From GCA-2861595 sp035525365 (lineage in GTDB: Bacteria > Actinomycetota > Acidimicrobiia > Acidimicrobiales > GCA-2861595), in assembly GCA_035525365.1 (NCBI GenBank), contig DATLEK010000092.1, positions 5,865 to 69,864 of the forward strand: a stretch of DNA of 64,000 nucleotides. Reading direction: 5' to 3'. Positions 33,273 to 44,289 of this stretch are shown one piece after another. Position 1 is the stretch's first letter; each line of letters begins with the position of its first letter. Position numbers and translations under genes: made by a program. Under the pieces are notes generated by a model. That model had not been told where the DNA came from and searched no databases. It saw nothing but the letters and a program-made list of their open reading frames with translations.

Positions 33273-33499
33273 CAGGAAGCCCCTTCCGGTACCGGGTCCA
33301 CGCCGAAACCACCCCAGGGTTGACAACGGCAGATCCGCCGCGTGACCAACCATCCACCCCGCAGCACTCCATGGCGCTCAAGTGCTTCGATGGCGTAGCT
33401 CGAGCACGACGGCTCGTACCGGCACGGCGAGGTCCGCCCCCGCCCCGCCCACTGGTAGGCGCGGATGGGCAGGCACATCAAGCGGCTGGTCCGACTCAT
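33272..33499 (-). CDS. yidD: Membrane protein insertion efficiency factor YidD
   Basis: A 75-residue protein with the family's three conserved cysteines and core (CRYEPSCSSYAIEALERHGVLRGGWLVTRRICRCQPWGGFGVDPVP). It assists YidC-dependent insertion. The start overlaps the rnpA stop (ATGA) and the stop overlaps yidC. Confidence 0.95.
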   Translation of the reverse strand: MSRTSRLMCLPIRAYQWAGRGRTSPCRYEPSCSSYAIEALERHGVLRGGWLVTRRICRCQPWGGFGVDPVPEGAS

Positions 33500-33831
33500 G
33501 GCGAGAGGGTCCCGGTCAGGTGTTCGATGGCTTCAGCCACAGCGGTTCTCAGTTCTCCAAACGACAATGATGCTGCTCCGGGAGCAGCTGCTACCAGGTA
33601 GGCGCCCGGATGGAGCAGCGGACCGAACTCGCACAGGACTGCCCGCAGCTGGCGACGGAGCCGGTTGCGAACCACGGCGCCACCCACGGTCCGGCCGATG
33701 GCATACGCCACGCGAGGAGGATCGCCGGAAGCGCCGGGCACGAACATTAGCGTGAGCGGGCCCCTCCGTACTCGCCGGCGGGACCGGCGGAGGGCGGCAA
33801 AACTGTCTTTGCCCCGCACCGGCTCTATCAA
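33496..33831 (-). CDS. rnpA: Ribonuclease P protein component
   Basis: A 111-residue basic protein that helps RNase P RNA mature tRNA 5' ends. The signature RTVGGAVVRNRLRRQLRAVLCE and LTLMFVPGASGDPPRVAYAIG are present. The start is taken as TTG 33831, because LIEPVRGKDSFAALRRS aligns with the usual RnpA N-terminus. The TTG overlaps the rpmH stop by 4 bases (TTGA). GTG 33819 is an alternative. The frame is open further upstream, but that part lies inside rpmH. Confidence 0.92.
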   Translation of the reverse strand: MIEPVRGKDSFAALRRSRRRVRRGPLTLMFVPGASGDPPRVAYAIGRTVGGAVVRNRLRRQLRAVLCEFGPLLHPGAYLVAAAPGAASLSFGELRTAVAEAIEHLTGTLSP

Positions 33832-33962
33832 GCCGACAGGCGATGCCGGCCCTTCTGACGCCGAGCCTTGAGTATGGCCCGCCCGGCGCGGGTTGACATG
33901 CGGTGCCGAAATCCATGGTTCTTGGCCCGCTTGCGGGCGTTGGGCTGGAAGGTTCGCTTCAC
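33828..33962 (-). CDS. rpmH: 50S ribosomal protein L34
   Basis: A 44-residue protein starting with GTG and reading KRTFQPNARKRAKNHGFRHR, then MSTRAGRAILKARRQKGRHRLSA. This is the complete, highly conserved L34 sequence. It is the first gene of the leftward rpmH-rnpA-yidD-yidC-jag operon and lies back-to-back with dnaA, marking the replichore boundary. Confidence 0.97.
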   Translation of the reverse strand: MKRTFQPNARKRAKNHGFRHRMSTRAGRAILKARRQKGRHRLSA

Positions 33963-34245
33963 GGGCAACTCCTGGCACGGGGTGGGGCGGTACGCCCTCT
34001 ACGAGACCCGGCCTCTCCAGGGTAGGTCCCGAAGCCGCATTTCGACAAACAGCGATCCCAGACTTGGCCGTTCCCGCTGGTCACCGCACAATTCTCCTTC
34101 ACCCCTCGCAGCCCGGCCGGAGCCGGTGCTACCTTCGCCAGCGACGGGAGCCGGAGCACAAAATCGACATAGGCCGCTCGAGGTTCGCTTCCCCGACCAC
34201 GACGGCCCACAACACAAGAGGATGCGGAGCGCCCGATCGGGCTCT
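33963..34245. other. rpmH-dnaA intergenic region
   Basis: This is the divergent spacer between rpmH and dnaA and should carry promoters for both. The GC-rich left part shows no clear sigma-70 boxes by eye. The last 60 bases before dnaA hold DnaA-box-like sequences, listed separately. No gene is supported here. Confidence 0.5.
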
Positions 34246-34278
34246 TCGTCCACAGGTTGTGGATCTCATTGTGGAAAG
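34246..34278. promoter_or_regulatory. Cluster of DnaA-box-like sequences before dnaA
   Basis: Three near matches to TTRTCCACA occur in 33 bases: TCGTCCACA (34246-34254, 8 of 9 to TTGTCCACA), its inverted neighbour TGTGGATCT (34258-34266), and TGTGGAAAG (34270-34278). The first two form a back-to-back CCACAGGTTGTGG dyad. They are suitable for autoregulation of dnaA and could form part of the origin. Confidence 0.55.
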
Positions 34279-34306
34279 CGGGAGAGTGGGGGAGCCAACA
34301 GCGCCG

Positions 34307-35698
34307 GTGGAGAACGCGGAACGGCTATGGATGTTGTGCGCGGAGGCACTGCACAACCAGGTCAACGAGGCGACCTGGAAGACGTGGTTCGAAGGGATCC
34401 GTCCGTCATGGGCAGACGACGAACAGGTCGTTCTCAGCGTCCCCAGCTCCCTGGTCAAGGATCGTCTGGAGAGCCGCTACCTGACCCTCGTCGGTGATGT
34501 TCTCGCCGATGCCACAGGGAAGAAGCTCACGATCCGCCTGGTCGTCGACACGGACGCCGCTGCTGAGCAGCCCCGTCTGACATTCAGTCCGGCCAATGAC
34601 CCGAAGCCGGCCACAGGGGATTCCGAGAGCCGGCGGTGGGACACCTCCTCGTCGGACGAGCCGGTGCAGGCGCCTTCAGTCGACGCCGACTACACCTTCG
34701 ACGCCTTCGTCACCGGCCCCTCCAACCGGTTCGCGCACGCTGCGGCCCGCTCTGTAGCCGAAACGCCAGGTAAGTCTTACAACCCGCTGTACATCCACGG
34801 CGGCGTCGGCCTCGGCAAGACCCACCTGCTGCACGCCATAGGCAATTACGTCCGGCACAACTTTCGCGGCCGACTAGTTCGTTACGTGCCCAGCGAGACC
34901 TTCCTCAATGAGTTCGTCGACGCCATCCGCACCAACACCACCCCCGCCTTCAAGCGCCGCTACCGCGAATGCCACCTTCTCCTGGTGGACGATGTCCAAT
35001 TCATGGAAGGCAAGGAGGGACTTCAGGAGGAGTTCTTCCACACCTTCAACGAACTGCATCAGACCAGTCGCCAGATCGTCATCACGTCGGATCGTCCACC
35101 CAACTCCTTCACGACCCTCGACGACCGCCTCCGCAGCCGGTTCATGTCAGGGCTCACCGCCACCGTTCAACCACCAGACCTCGAGACACGGTTGGCGATT
35201 CTGCGCAGCAAGGCCGGCGACGAAGTAGCGACCGGGCACAGCGATGTACTCGAGTACATCGCCGAGAACGTCAAGGACAACATCCGCCAGCTCGAGGGGG
35301 CTCTCACCCAAGTTCTGGCCCACGCCAGTGTCTATGGACAGCACCTCACTGTCGAGCTGGCCGAGGAGGTCCTCTTCGACCTGTTCGGCACCAACCAACC
35401 ACGTCCGATCACCCCCAAAGTGATCCTGGACGCCACGGCCGATCTTTTCGGCTTCGAAGTAACAGACATCTGTGGTACCAGTCGTCGCCGGCCCCTGGTG
35501 ACCGCCCGCCAGATCAGCATGTATGTCTTCAGACACGTCACCGACTACAGCTATCCTGCCATCGCGCGCGAGTTCGGCGGCCGGGACCACACCACGGTCA
35601 TCCATGCCGTCGAGAAGATCTCGACGTTGATGAAGGAGAAGCGCCAGATCTACGACCAGGTCAATGAGCTGATGGCTCGGATCACCAGTGGGGGATGA
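34307..35698 (+). CDS. dnaA: Chromosomal replication initiator DnaA
   Basis: About 463 residues. Domain I (ERLWMLCAEALHNQVNEATWKTWFEGI) and a variable linker lead to the AAA+ domain. It has Walker A GGVGLGKTHLLHAIGNYV, Walker B CHLLLVDDVQFMEGK, sensor SRFMSGL, and DNA-binding domain IV (FGFEVTDICGTSRRRPLVTARQISMYVFRHVTDYSYPAIAREFGGRDHTTVIHA). The GTG 34307 follows GGGGGAG (12-base spacing) and begins just before domain I homology. GTG 34286 and 34271 are alternatives. DnaA-box-like sites lie upstream and downstream. Confidence 0.96.
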   Translation: MENAERLWMLCAEALHNQVNEATWKTWFEGIRPSWADDEQVVLSVPSSLVKDRLESRYLTLVGDVLADATGKKLTIRLVVDTDAAAEQPRLTFSPANDPKPATGDSESRRWDTSSSDEPVQAPSVDADYTFDAFVTGPSNRFAHAAARSVAETPGKSYNPLYIHGGVGLGKTHLLHAIGNYVRHNFRGRLVRYVPSETFLNEFVDAIRTNTTPAFKRRYRECHLLLVDDVQFMEGKEGLQEEFFHTFNELHQTSRQIVITSDRPPNSFTTLDDRLRSRFMSGLTATVQPPDLETRLAILRSKAGDEVATGHSDVLEYIAENVKDNIRQLEGALTQVLAHASVYGQHLTVELAEEVLFDLFGTNQPRPITPKVILDATADLFGFEVTDICGTSRRRPLVTARQISMYVFRHVTDYSYPAIAREFGGRDHTTVIHAVEKISTLMKEKRQIYDQVNELMARITSGG

Positions 35699-35905
35699 CG
35701 CTGTGTCGGTGCCTTGTGATTTGGGGGGACAAGCGTGGCTTCGTCCACCGGACCTCGATCAAAGCGTCACAACCCTGTGGAAGAGTGGGGATGACGGCAG
35801 GACAGCCGTAGTAGCCCTGACCTGGGAAAACCATGGTTCATCCCCAATCCACAGCCTTTACAAACACTTCCTCCGTTTCTCTCAACCTACAAACCAAAGA
35901 GAACC
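35699..35905. other. dnaA-dnaN intergenic region, candidate oriC
   Basis: This is the spacer that holds oriC in mycobacteria and streptomycetes. DnaA-box-like sequences are TGTGGAAGA (35776-35784), CAATCCACA (35845-35853), and an inverted pair TGGGGATGA (35786-35794) and TCATCCCCA (35838-35846). The last 50 bases are comparatively AT-rich (TTTACAAACACTT onward), a possible unwinding element. Boxes are degenerate and few, so the functional origin may also use the dnaA upstream cluster. It also supplies the dnaN leader. Confidence 0.55.
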
Positions 35906-37015
35906 ATGAGATTTCGAAGCGAACGCGATTCCCTCGTTGAAGCCCTGAGTGTCGCTGGTCGTGCCGTCACGGGCAGAGGCGGCGCTCTTCCAGTGCTCTC
36001 AGGTGTGCGCCTGGAGGTGACCGGTGAGCAACTGCATGTCGCCGGCTCAGACCTGGACCTGACCATCCAGGCCACCATGGCGGTTGCCGGGTCGGGCGAC
36101 GGGGTTGCTGTCGTTCCCGCTCGCCTGGTGACCGATATCGTGCGCTCATTGCCGCCCGGCGGAGTCAACGTCGAAGCTGGTGACGATGAGGTGTCCATCA
36201 CATCAGGCCGTTCCCAGTTCAGCGTCCGAATGTTGCCCGCGGCTGATTTTCCGAGGGTTCCCGGGGGTGGCGACACCGGGCTGGGCGACGCCGTTACCCT
36301 GGACGCCGGCGAGTTGGCCGACGCGCTCGGTCAGGTGGTGCGGGCGGCCTCATCCGACGATGCCCGGCCGATCCTCACCGGCGTTCTGATGGCGGCGGAG
36401 GAGCGTGGTCTCAGGCTCGTGGCCACGGACTCCTACCGCCTCGCCGTCCGCGACCTGCCCGGCACGAGTGTGCTTCGTGAGGGCCAGACGGTGCTGGTGC
36501 CCTCCAAGGCTCTTTCCGAGCTCCAGCGGGTTCTGTCGGGTGCGGACAAGGTCACCCTGCGACTGGGCGAGCACGACGCCAACTTCGAGGTTGGTGACGT
36601 GCGGCTCACCACCAGACTGATCGAAGGAGAGTTTCCGAACTACCGCCAGCTGATCCCTTCGACCTACCCGAATCGGCTGGTTGTGGGCAAGGCCGCGCTG
36701 CTCGAGGCAGTGCGGCGGGTCAAGCTGCTGGTTCGAGACGCTACGACCCCGGTCCGGATGGCTCTCGGCCCGGACACGGTGGGTCTCACGGTGGTCAGCG
36801 CAGAGGTCGGCCAGGCCAACGAGGAGGTCGACGCCCACTACGAGGGCGCGGAGATGACGGTTGCCTTCAATCCGGGATATCTCATCGATGGTGCCGAGGC
36901 GATCCCGGGAGACGAGATCATCCTCGACACACAAGACGCGCTGCGGCCGGCTGTGATCCGGGGGACCGATAGCGACGACTACCTCTACCTGCTGATGCCG
37001 GTGCGGGTGTCGTAG
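35906..37015 (+). CDS. dnaN: DNA polymerase III sliding clamp (beta)
   Basis: A 369-residue clamp with three beta domains. It starts MRFRSERDSLVEALSVAGRAVTGRGGALPVLSGVRLEV and ends ALRPAVIRGTDSDDYLYLLMPVRV; the LVATDSYRLAVRDL motif is conserved. It tethers the polymerase and many repair proteins to DNA. Standard length and position after dnaA. Confidence 0.97.
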   Translation: MRFRSERDSLVEALSVAGRAVTGRGGALPVLSGVRLEVTGEQLHVAGSDLDLTIQATMAVAGSGDGVAVVPARLVTDIVRSLPPGGVNVEAGDDEVSITSGRSQFSVRMLPAADFPRVPGGGDTGLGDAVTLDAGELADALGQVVRAASSDDARPILTGVLMAAEERGLRLVATDSYRLAVRDLPGTSVLREGQTVLVPSKALSELQRVLSGADKVTLRLGEHDANFEVGDVRLTTRLIEGEFPNYRQLIPSTYPNRLVVGKAALLEAVRRVKLLVRDATTPVRMALGPDTVGLTVVSAEVGQANEEVDAHYEGAEMTVAFNPGYLIDGAEAIPGDEIILDTQDALRPAVIRGTDSDDYLYLLMPVRVS

Positions 37016-37020
37016 CGGCC

Positions 37021-38094
37021 GTGGAGTTCAAGCGGCTCTTGCTGACCGACTTCCGGAACTACCGGACGGCGGAACTCGAGATCGCACCGGGCGGCCTCAC
37101 GGTGATCGATGGCGACAACGGCAGCGGGAAGACGAGCCTCCTGGAGGCCATTGGCTACCTGGCCAGCCTTTTGTCGTTCCGCGGCGCACCGAAAGAGGCG
37201 CTCGTGAGGCGGGGGGCGCCGGCGGCCACAGTGCGGGCGGAAGCTTCAAGAGACGGACGTCCGGTGCTTCTCGAGGCCGAAATACGCCTGGTGGGGCACG
37301 ACCGGGTGCAGGTAAACCGCCAGCCGCTCCGGCGGGTGCGGGACCTGCTCGGCACTATCCAGGTCACAGTGTTCTCACCAGACGATCTCAGCCTGGTGAA
37401 GGGCGGCCCTGGAGAGCGGCGCCGTTACCTCGACGACGCACTGACCGCCCTCCACCCCCGCAATGATGCGCTCTGCTCCGAGGTGGACCGGGTGTTGCGG
37501 CAGCGAGGAGCTCTCCTCAAGCAGGCGGGGGGGAAGTTGAGCACAGAAATCGCCAACACCCTCGACGTGTGGGACGCCAAGCTGGCGTCGGCCGGGGAGG
37601 CGTTGGCCGACGTTCGGGCCGATCTGGTGATCCGCCTCGAACCTGAGATAGCCAAGGCCTACGACCAGGTTGCCGGTACTGCGTCGGTCACCTCCGTCCG
37701 GTACGTGCGGTCCTGGGAGGGCTCCCTCGCTGGTGCACTGGCCGCCGCCCGCCAGCAGGACCTGCGCCGTGGCGCCAACACCCTCGGCCCGCAGCGCGAC
37801 GAGCTGGAGATGAACCTCAAGGACCTGCCCGCCCGCACCCACGCCTCCCAGGGGGAGCAGCGTTCGCTGGCCCTTGCCCTGCGCCTGGCCAGCCATGCGA
37901 CTCTCGCTGCATCCGGTGGTGCTCCTCCGGTGCTCCTCTTGGACGACGTGTTCTCCGAGCTCGACGAGGACAGAGCCAGGGCCCTGATCACCCACCTCCC
38001 ACCCGGACAGGCCCTTCTCACCACCACCGGCACGCTGCCCCCGGGAGTGTCTCCTGCTCTACGCGTGCGGGTTCACGAGGGGCGGATCCTGTGA
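37021..38094 (+). CDS. recF: DNA repair and recombination ATPase RecF
   Basis: A 357-residue SMC-like ATPase loading RecA at gaps. Walker A DGDNGSGKTSLLEAIGYL, the early LLLTDFRNYRTAELEIAPGG, the signature SQGEQRSLALALRLA, and Walker B PPVLLLDDVFSELDEDRA are present. GTG start 5 bases after dnaN. The stop overlaps the DUF721 gene by 4 bases. Confidence 0.96.
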   Translation: MEFKRLLLTDFRNYRTAELEIAPGGLTVIDGDNGSGKTSLLEAIGYLASLLSFRGAPKEALVRRGAPAATVRAEASRDGRPVLLEAEIRLVGHDRVQVNRQPLRRVRDLLGTIQVTVFSPDDLSLVKGGPGERRRYLDDALTALHPRNDALCSEVDRVLRQRGALLKQAGGKLSTEIANTLDVWDAKLASAGEALADVRADLVIRLEPEIAKAYDQVAGTASVTSVRYVRSWEGSLAGALAAARQQDLRRGANTLGPQRDELEMNLKDLPARTHASQGEQRSLALALRLASHATLAASGGAPPVLLLDDVFSELDEDRARALITHLPPGQALLTTTGTLPPGVSPALRVRVHEGRIL

Positions 38095-38480
38095 GGCGAC
38101 CGTCACGTCGCCGTAGTGGATCGGCATGGCGACCTCTTCCGGAGGAAGAGGACCGGTCACCGCGCCGGTTGAGCGACTCGCTCGACGGCATCACCCGGTC
38201 CATGGGAGCGCCCGGCGTGGTGGCCCTGGGTGTGTTGTTCAGCCGATGGGGGGAGATCGCGGGGCCCGTTGCCGCCGCCCACAGCTGGCCGCTGTCGGTC
38301 ACGCGAGGAGCCCTGGTGGTGGCCGTGGACGGGCCCGGATGGGCCACCTCGTTGCGGGCACTTTCCGCGCAATTGCTCCAGCGGGTGGAGGAGGTCGCCG
38401 GCCCCGGTGTGGCCGAGCGTATCGAGGTCCGCGTAAAGCCTCGCGATCAGCGTCCGAGTCACACCCCGGTGGTAGACTGA
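38091..38480 (+). CDS. DUF721 (DciA-like) protein
   Basis: A 129-residue protein equivalent to Rv0004, between recF and gyrB. The DUF721 core is FSRWGEIAGPVAAAHSWPLSVTRGALVVAVDGPGWATSLRALSAQLLQRVEEVAG. DciA proteins of this family help load the replicative helicase where DnaC or DnaI is absent. No other loader is in the window, so a DnaB-loading role is a reasonable inference. GTG start, GTGA overlap with recF. Confidence 0.9.
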   Translation: MRRPSRRRSGSAWRPLPEEEDRSPRRLSDSLDGITRSMGAPGVVALGVLFSRWGEIAGPVAAAHSWPLSVTRGALVVAVDGPGWATSLRALSAQLLQRVEEVAGPGVAERIEVRVKPRDQRPSHTPVVD

Positions 38481-38568
38481 CCTCATTGCAATTCGGGCCG
38501 TTGAGCAGCACTTTTCCGTCCGGATCGCCTCCATCCCAAGTGGTTTTTGAAAGGTCGCGCCCGGAGCG

Positions 38569-40518
38569 ATGACAACATCTTCTGACGACGTCGCAACCCA
38601 ACCCAAGCCGCCGTCGTACGGGGCCAAGGACATCACCGTCCTGGAGGGCCTCGATCCCGTCCGCAAGCGGCCCGGGATGTACATCGGGTCCACCGGCCCC
38701 AGCGGCCTGCACCACCTCATCTGGGAGGTCGTGGACAACTCCGTCGACGAGGCCATGGCCGGCCATTGCACCCGAATCGACGTGACCCTCCTGGCTGACG
38801 GCGGCTGTCGCGTGTCGGATGACGGTCGCGGCATTCCCGTCGATCCCCACCCCCAGTACAAGAAGAAATCCGGTGTCGAGATCGCCCTCACCGTCCTGCA
38901 CGCCGGTGGCAAGTTCGGCGGCGCCGGCTACAAGGTCTCAGGCGGTCTCCACGGCGTAGGAGTCTCGGTCGTGAACGCCCTGTCGAGCCGGCTGGTGGTC
39001 GAGGTCGACCGTGACGGCAAGCGCCACCGCATCGAGTTCGCCAAAGGAGGCAAGCCCCAGGGCGCCCTGGAGGTCGTGGGCACCGCACCTCGGGGGCGCA
39101 CCGGTACCACCGTGGAATTCTGGCCCGACCCCACGATTTTCGAAGAGGTGGAGTTCCGGGCCCAGACGGTGCTCGAGCGTCTCCAGATGATGGCGTTCCT
39201 CAATCGTGGCCTGGAGATCCGCTTCAAGGACGAGCGGCCCGGCCACGAGCAGGAAGTCACCCACCGCTACAACGGCGGCATCATCGACTTCGTCCGCCAC
39301 CTGAACGCGTCCAAGGAGGCGCTGTTCAAGAAGGTGGCGTATTTCCAGCAGGCCGAGGAGACCCAGGAGGTGGAGGTCGCACTCCAGTGGAACACGGGTT
39401 TCCACGAGGGCATCCACAGCTTCGCCAACGGCATCGCCACCGGCGAGGGCGGCATGCACGAAGAGGGTCTGAAAAAGGCGCTCACCAACGTGGTCAACCG
39501 CTACGCCCGGGCCAAGGGTCTGGTCAAGGAGAAGGACGAGAACCTGCTCGGCGAGGACATCCGGGAGGGCCTCACCGCCATCCTCGCTGTCCGCCTCCAG
39601 GACCCGCAGTTCGAGGGCCAGACCAAGTCGAAGCTGGGAAACGTGTCCATGCGATCGCTGGTGGAGCGCGCCTCCAACGAGAAGCTGGCCGAATGGCTCG
39701 AGGAACACCCCACCGAAGCCCGCCAGGTGGTGCAGAAGAGCGTTCAGGCCGCCCGTGGCCGCCTTGCCGCCCGCCAGGCCCGCGACCTCATCCGCCGCAA
39801 GTCTGCGCTGGAAGGCGCTGGGATGCCGGGCAAGCTCACCGACTGCTCCACGCGTGACCCGAAGCAGGCCGAGCTGTTCATCGTGGAGGGCGACTCGGCC
39901 GGAGGTTCGGCCATCCGGGCCCGCAACCCGCAGAACCAGGCGATCCTCCCCATCCGGGGCAAGATCCTCAACGTCGAGCGGGCCCGGATCGACCGCATGC
40001 TCAAGAACACCGAGATCCAGGCCCTTATCGGGGCCATCGGTGCCGGGGTGGGCGAGGAGTTCGACGAGACCAAGATCCGCTACGGGCGCGTCATTTTGCT
40101 CGCTGACGCCGACGTGGACGGGAGCCACATCCGCACCCTCCTGCTCACCTTCTTCTTTCGGCAGATGAAGGCCCTGGTGGAGCACGGCCACGTGTTCGTG
40201 GCCCAGCCGCCGCTGTTCTCCACCCTGGTGGGCAAGGAGAAGGTGTACCTGAAGCACGACGCGGCCAAGGCCCGGTTTTTGGAGGAGCACCCAAACCACA
40301 AGGCCGACTTCACCCGGCTCAAGGGTCTCGGTGAGATGGACTACGACGAGCTGGGCACCACCACCATGGCCGCCGATCGCCGCACGCTGCTGCAGGTCAC
40401 CGTCGATCAGGCGGCCATCGCCGACGACATCTTCTCCATCCTCATGGGTGACGACGTGGAGCTTCGGAAGCACTTCATCGTCACCAACGCGAAGGACGTC
40501 AGGTTCCTTGACATCTGA
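38569..40518 (+). CDS. gyrB: DNA gyrase subunit B
   Basis: A 649-residue subunit with a GHKL ATPase (VLEGLDPVRKRPGMYIGST, EVVDNSVDEAMAGHC, DDGRGIPVD, GGLHGVGVSVVNALS), a transducer domain, and a TOPRIM domain (ELFIVEGDSAGGSA, IRGKILNVE, ILLADADVDGSHIRTLLLTF). With GyrA it introduces negative supercoils. No intein or truncation. It lies 88 bases after the DUF721 gene. Confidence 0.98.
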   Translation: MTTSSDDVATQPKPPSYGAKDITVLEGLDPVRKRPGMYIGSTGPSGLHHLIWEVVDNSVDEAMAGHCTRIDVTLLADGGCRVSDDGRGIPVDPHPQYKKKSGVEIALTVLHAGGKFGGAGYKVSGGLHGVGVSVVNALSSRLVVEVDRDGKRHRIEFAKGGKPQGALEVVGTAPRGRTGTTVEFWPDPTIFEEVEFRAQTVLERLQMMAFLNRGLEIRFKDERPGHEQEVTHRYNGGIIDFVRHLNASKEALFKKVAYFQQAEETQEVEVALQWNTGFHEGIHSFANGIATGEGGMHEEGLKKALTNVVNRYARAKGLVKEKDENLLGEDIREGLTAILAVRLQDPQFEGQTKSKLGNVSMRSLVERASNEKLAEWLEEHPTEARQVVQKSVQAARGRLAARQARDLIRRKSALEGAGMPGKLTDCSTRDPKQAELFIVEGDSAGGSAIRARNPQNQAILPIRGKILNVERARIDRMLKNTEIQALIGAIGAGVGEEFDETKIRYGRVILLADADVDGSHIRTLLLTFFFRQMKALVEHGHVFVAQPPLFSTLVGKEKVYLKHDAAKARFLEEHPNHKADFTRLKGLGEMDYDELGTTTMAADRRTLLQVTVDQAAIADDIFSILMGDDVELRKHFIVTNAKDVRFLDI

Positions 40519-40527
40519 GATGGCCAC

Positions 40528-42999
<2,472 letters not shown>

Positions 43000-43056
43000 G
43001 TAGCCCTCTCTCACCAGCTCTTCCCCCCTTCGCTGTGTTTGATCGAAAGGTTGAGT

Positions 43057-43626
43057 ATGGAAGAGCGCGGGCACGAGCATGGCCAGGTGCTACCCCTGGT
43101 GGCATTGATGGTCGTAGGTGCCGGCCTGGCCTGTCTGGTCCTCGGTCGGTTGGGCGGGGCCGCGGTGGCCCGGGCCCAGGCGGTGACCGCGGCTGACGCC
43201 GCCGCCCTGGCCGGTGCGGCCGCCGGAAGGGGTGCGGCACGGGTATCGGCCACGGCCAACGGTGCCCGGATGACGAAGTACGAGGAGCTGGGTCTCGACA
43301 CGAGGGTCGAGGTGAAGCTGGGCGGGGCCCACGCCTCGGCGAGGGCCAGGCGTCGTCCCGCGGCGCCAGCAGGGTCTGCCGGGATGGCCGCCGGGCTCAG
43401 AGCCGCCGTGGCGAGGGCCGAGCAACTCCTCGGGCGGCCCGTGCCGTTGTCGAGACCTGCGGTCGACGATCCAGGCCGGGTGCGCCATCGGGCGGGCTTG
43501 GCCATCGACGTTCCGGCGTGGCTGGTGGCGCGGCTGGCCCCTGTCGCTTCTCAGGCCGGATTGTGCCAGCCGTACCCCGAGGCGCACCCGATCCACTTCG
43601 AACTGTGTGCCCACGGAGTACCGTGA
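43057..43626 (+). CDS. TadG-like N-terminus joined to a VanY-like tail; exported protein
   Basis: About 189 residues. The N-terminus HGQVLPLVALMVVGAGLACLVLGRLGGAAVARAQAVTAADAAALAGA is a classic TadE/TadG-type pilin-like anchor. The C-terminal part (VRHRAGLAIDVPAWLVARLAPVASQAGLCQPYPEAHPIHFELC) loosely resembles a D-Ala-D-Ala carboxypeptidase (VanY/LAS) fold, with a possible H-x5-D (HRAGLAID) and HPIHFE. Metal ligands are not all confirmed. ATG 43057 follows AAAGG. It lies between gyrA and DUF3566, where mycobacteria have no such gene. Confidence 0.65.
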   Translation: MEERGHEHGQVLPLVALMVVGAGLACLVLGRLGGAAVARAQAVTAADAAALAGAAAGRGAARVSATANGARMTKYEELGLDTRVEVKLGGAHASARARRRPAAPAGSAGMAAGLRAAVARAEQLLGRPVPLSRPAVDDPGRVRHRAGLAIDVPAWLVARLAPVASQAGLCQPYPEAHPIHFELCAHGVP

Positions 43627-44008
43627 CCAGGTGGCGCAGGGCCGGCGAGTGCGGCGCATCCTCCGCAGAGTCGACCCCTGGACGGTCCTCCGGTTCTCGG
43701 TGCTGTTCTACCTGTGCCTGCTGGTCGTCTCGCTGGTGGCCGGCCTGTTGCTGTGGGCCGCAGCCTCGACCACGGGCGTCATCGACAACTTCGAGCGATT
43801 CATAAAAGAACTGTTCGCCTTCCAGACGTTCAGTATCAACGGAGCGCTCATCTTCCGCTCCACTCTGATAGGTGGGCTGGTCATGGTGCTTCTGGGCTCC
43901 GGCTTCAACGTGCTCATGGCCGTGATCTACAACCTCACCTCCGACGTGGTCGGCGGCATCGAGGTGGCGGTGCTCGAAGAGGAGCCCACCCGGCGCACCT
44001 CGGTCTGA
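43607..44008 (+). CDS. DUF3566 membrane protein (Rv0007-like)
   Basis: A 133-residue protein with two membrane helices (VLRFSVLFYLCLLVVSLVAGLLLWAAA and STLIGGLVMVLLGSGFNVLMAVIYNLTSDVVGGIEV). The DUF3566 pattern RVRRILRRVDPWTVLRFSVLFY and the position after gyrA and before tRNA-Ile match Rv0007. The GTG start at 43607 overlaps the preceding gene by 20 bases; GTG 43631 is possible. Function is unknown. Confidence 0.9.
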   Translation: MPTEYRDQVAQGRRVRRILRRVDPWTVLRFSVLFYLCLLVVSLVAGLLLWAAASTTGVIDNFERFIKELFAFQTFSINGALIFRSTLIGGLVMVLLGSGFNVLMAVIYNLTSDVVGGIEVAVLEEEPTRRTSV

Positions 44009-44047
44009 TCATTCCCCAGGGCCCTCGTGTAGCCTCACCTCTCCCTC

Positions 44048-44121
44048 GGGGCTATAGCTCAGCTGGTTAGAGCGCAGCACTGATAATGCTGAGGTCGATG
44101 GTTCGACTCCATCTAGCCCCA
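44048..44121 (+). tRNA. ileT: tRNA-Ile (GAU)
   Basis: GGGGCTA pairs with TAGCCCC, with discriminator A44121. D-arm GCTCAGCTGGTTAGAGC, anticodon loop CTGATAA with GAT at 44082-44084, and T-arm GATGG/CCATC around TTCGACT are complete. CCA is not encoded. Its 3' half is duplicated at 45074-45121. Confidence 0.97.
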
Positions 44122-44215
44122 CCCTCGAAATCGGCAAAAGCCCAGGTCAAGTGGGGTGAGGCCAGTCAGGGCGTTGTCCGCCAGAAGCCACGATTTTACC
44201 GGGATTTTCTGTCGC

Positions 44216-44237
44216 TACGGGCACGCAGCGGGCACGG
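44216..44237 (+). repeat. Direct repeat, copy 1
   Basis: 22 bases starting TACGGGCACGCAGCGGGCAC, repeated identically at 44983-45004 in the same orientation. It lies 94 bases inside the left tRNA-derived end. Possible integrase arm-binding or directing site. Confidence 0.8.
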
Positions 44238-44289
44238 CGGACGACGAGAGAGCTGACCGTCGAGCTCGCCGCCAATTCACTCACAGATC

